In this document: piece after piece, positions 62,706-64,000 of the stretch
How positions within the stretch are numbered: the stretch's first letter is position 1
How the letters are laid out: each line of letters opens with the position of its first letter
DNA from: Chamaecrista fasciculata
Taxonomy: Eukaryota; Streptophyta; Magnoliopsida; Fabales; Fabaceae
Assembly (NCBI GenBank): GCA_003254925.1
Contig: QANZ01056490.1
Location: 1-64,000, forward strand
Length of the DNA: 64,000 nt
Reading direction: 5' to 3'
Notes under the pieces: model-generated
Databases searched by the model: none
The model's input: the letters and a program-made list of their open reading frames with translations, nothing else
Told to the model about the DNA's origin: nothing
Program-made: the position numbers and the translations under genes

Positions 62706-62891
62706 GCATAGGGGCAATAATCAACTCATAACCCACAAGGTCGTGAGTTGGAATCTCGCTACCGATGTGAGGGCCTTATTGGTAGGCAATAAGTACCTCT
62801 GTAAGCGCTCATAGAGCCTTGAGGCCTGCCCTGGCCTTGGTGAGCCCCGGGGCCCAACTCACCTAAACTTTTAATTACCAAAAAAAAAAAA
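62706..62891 (+). mobile_element. tRNA-derived SINE-like element
   Basis: An internal box-B-like word 'gtgagttggaatctc' (about 62743-62757), preceded by a box-A-like stretch, a GC-richer body and a terminal run of 12 A at 62880-62891. The layout matches plant SINEs. Its shorter relative lies 250 bases upstream. Confidence 0.6.
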
Positions 62892-63535
62892 CTAATTCAT
62901 TTCTACAAAAAAACCATATTGACCACACCACAACAGAAATGACCACAGCCATCTCTGAATCAGCATGCTGTAAAAAATCAATGAACCAGTCATGAAAAGA
63001 CACGAAACCCAATGGAGAACCAAACCAAATCAATTTGCACCATTCACAGCCAATAAAATCTTAAATTAACCCCCCAAAAAGAGAGCATTTATGTGCAAAA
63101 ATATCAATAATTACGTATATTTATATTAAAAATGTGTTCACCTTGATTAGAAACTGAATCAATCTTATACTATCAAAGAAGCAAAGGTAGAACCAGTGTG
63201 GACTTTCAATTATCAATAGACTATAAAATTATCACCAAAATACATGAATTGGGAGCAAGACGAGAGAAACTGAGATATACAAGATATTATTATTATTATG
63301 CAGTTTATGGCAGTGGATTTAAGAACTTTTAGACATGGCCACCAAATGTTGAAGAATGAAATCCATAGCACTGATGAAGTAACACAAACAATAAGCCTAA
63401 CCATCACCAACAACTGGAGTCTGTACACGAGTTATTGAACAAGCAGCACAAACTTTATACAGAAATTAAAGAGCGAAATGTCCCTGATTCCTAAAGTGAA
63501 CCTAAAAGTTCTTGAGTAAACAGGCTCCCTTCCCT
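62892..63535. other. 3' flank/3'UTR of the WRKY19-like gene
   Basis: The part next to 63535 should be the 3'UTR of the minus-strand gene. The poly(A) site was not located. No other gene seen. Confidence 0.5.
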
Positions 63536-64000
63536 TCAAATGCCATCAATCGCGTTCTTGAGGTTTCCTCCGAAGTATAACATAAGGTCGCCACCATGGA
63601 CTCTGCCCTCCGGCAGGGCAAAATCAAGGCCTTTCTTCGAACTGCTACAGCCAACAGCAGTGCCCTGGGCATCTTTGTCTTCCTCTGGCTTCTTGGCACT
63701 AAGGAAGCTTAAATAAGATGATGATTTCATTGAGAGTGGAACCAACACCTCTTCAGGTATGTGCGGGCGTTGCCTTTTCGCAGGTTTGTCCATGGAATCA
63801 TAGCAATCAGAGACAACACTTACCCCTGACGAAGAATTGTTGTTCTCAAAACTGCTACAAGCAGCAGAGGCAGAAGGTACAAGACCATGGAAAAGATCTG
63901 AGGCAATCAGACTTCCCTTATTCACGGCACGCTCTTGCATCATGCTGCTGTGTGCAGCACAGAGACCACTCTTACCCCTAGCAAATTTCTCACATTTTCC
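63536..64000 (-). CDS. Cys/His-repeat protein, 'WRKY19-like' type, C-terminal part
   Basis: An open frame of 154 codons plus stop runs off the right edge of the window, so the start is missing. The first visible residues (GKCEKFARGKSGLCAAH) are the end of a Cys/His repeat of the form C-x(n)-G-x2-C-x2-H. They are followed by a Ser/Asn-rich stretch, a SVVSDCYDS segment, and a C-terminus with PEGRVHGGDLM and GGNLKNAIDGI. I recall this C-terminal signature from plant proteins with many such repeats, often annotated as 'probable WRKY transcription factor 19', though most lack a WRKY domain. They are presumed nuclear; the molecular function is unclear. Whether a WRKY domain exists here cannot be judged. 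Confidence 0.75.
   Translation of the reverse strand, partial: GKCEKFARGKSGLCAAHSSMMQERAVNKGSLIASDLFHGLVPSASAACSSFENNNSSSGVSVVSDCYDSMDKPAKRQRPHIPEEVLVPLSMKSSSYLSFLSAKKPEEDKDAQGTAVGCSSSKKGLDFALPEGRVHGGDLMLYFGGNLKNAIDGI

Overview
This window is AT-rich eudicot nuclear DNA from a draft assembly. It has spliced genes with GT-AG introns, plant-only families (UGT85-type glycosyltransferase, major latex protein, plastid-division dynamin ARC5), many MITEs, SINE-like elements, copia and CACTA remnants, one 431-base N gap and one ambiguous base. The species cannot be named from sequence alone; a rosid would fit. All gene models below were built by hand from reading frame, splice signals and remembered family sequences. 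Every coding junction was checked for phase.

Layout: (1) 1-21131, plus strand: the last 22 exons (807 codons plus stop) of cytosolic isoleucyl-tRNA synthetase; the 5' part, including the HIGH motif, lies before the window. Its long introns hold tandem repeats, MITEs and LTR-like scraps. (2) 21132-25437: intergenic, with a degraded caulimovirid-like element (tRNA-Met primer site, movement-protein-like stretch, and an inverted copy forming a large hairpin) and a MITE. (3) 25438-27514, minus strand: a two-exon MLP/Bet v 1-like gene. (4) 27515-38337: repeat-rich, with a SINE, an LTR-like block, a copia 3' end with an approximately 2.1-kb LTR interrupted by a CACTA terminus, the N gap, and two well-formed MITEs. 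(5) 38338-43870, minus: a six-coding-exon mitochondrial carrier protein with a 5'UTR intron and a possible uORF. (6) 45125-52073, minus: a complete 17-exon ARC5/DRP5B gene with a probable GC-AG intron. (7) 54975-57096, plus: a two-exon UGT85-type glycosyltransferase. (8) 59457-60942, minus: a three-exon plant protein of unknown function. (9) 63536-64000, minus: the C-terminal end of a Cys/His-repeat protein usually annotated as WRKY19-like, running off the window.

The genes are ordinary, unrelated neighbours in a plant chromosome (translation, plastid division, metabolite transport, glycosylation); nothing suggests a shared pathway or cluster. The least ordinary signals are the inverted repeat made from movement-protein-like sequence, the GC-AG intron in ARC5, the overlapping uORF/start in the carrier gene, and the array of four related MITE-like units in the last IleRS intron. 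I did not find convincing evidence for a new biological system.
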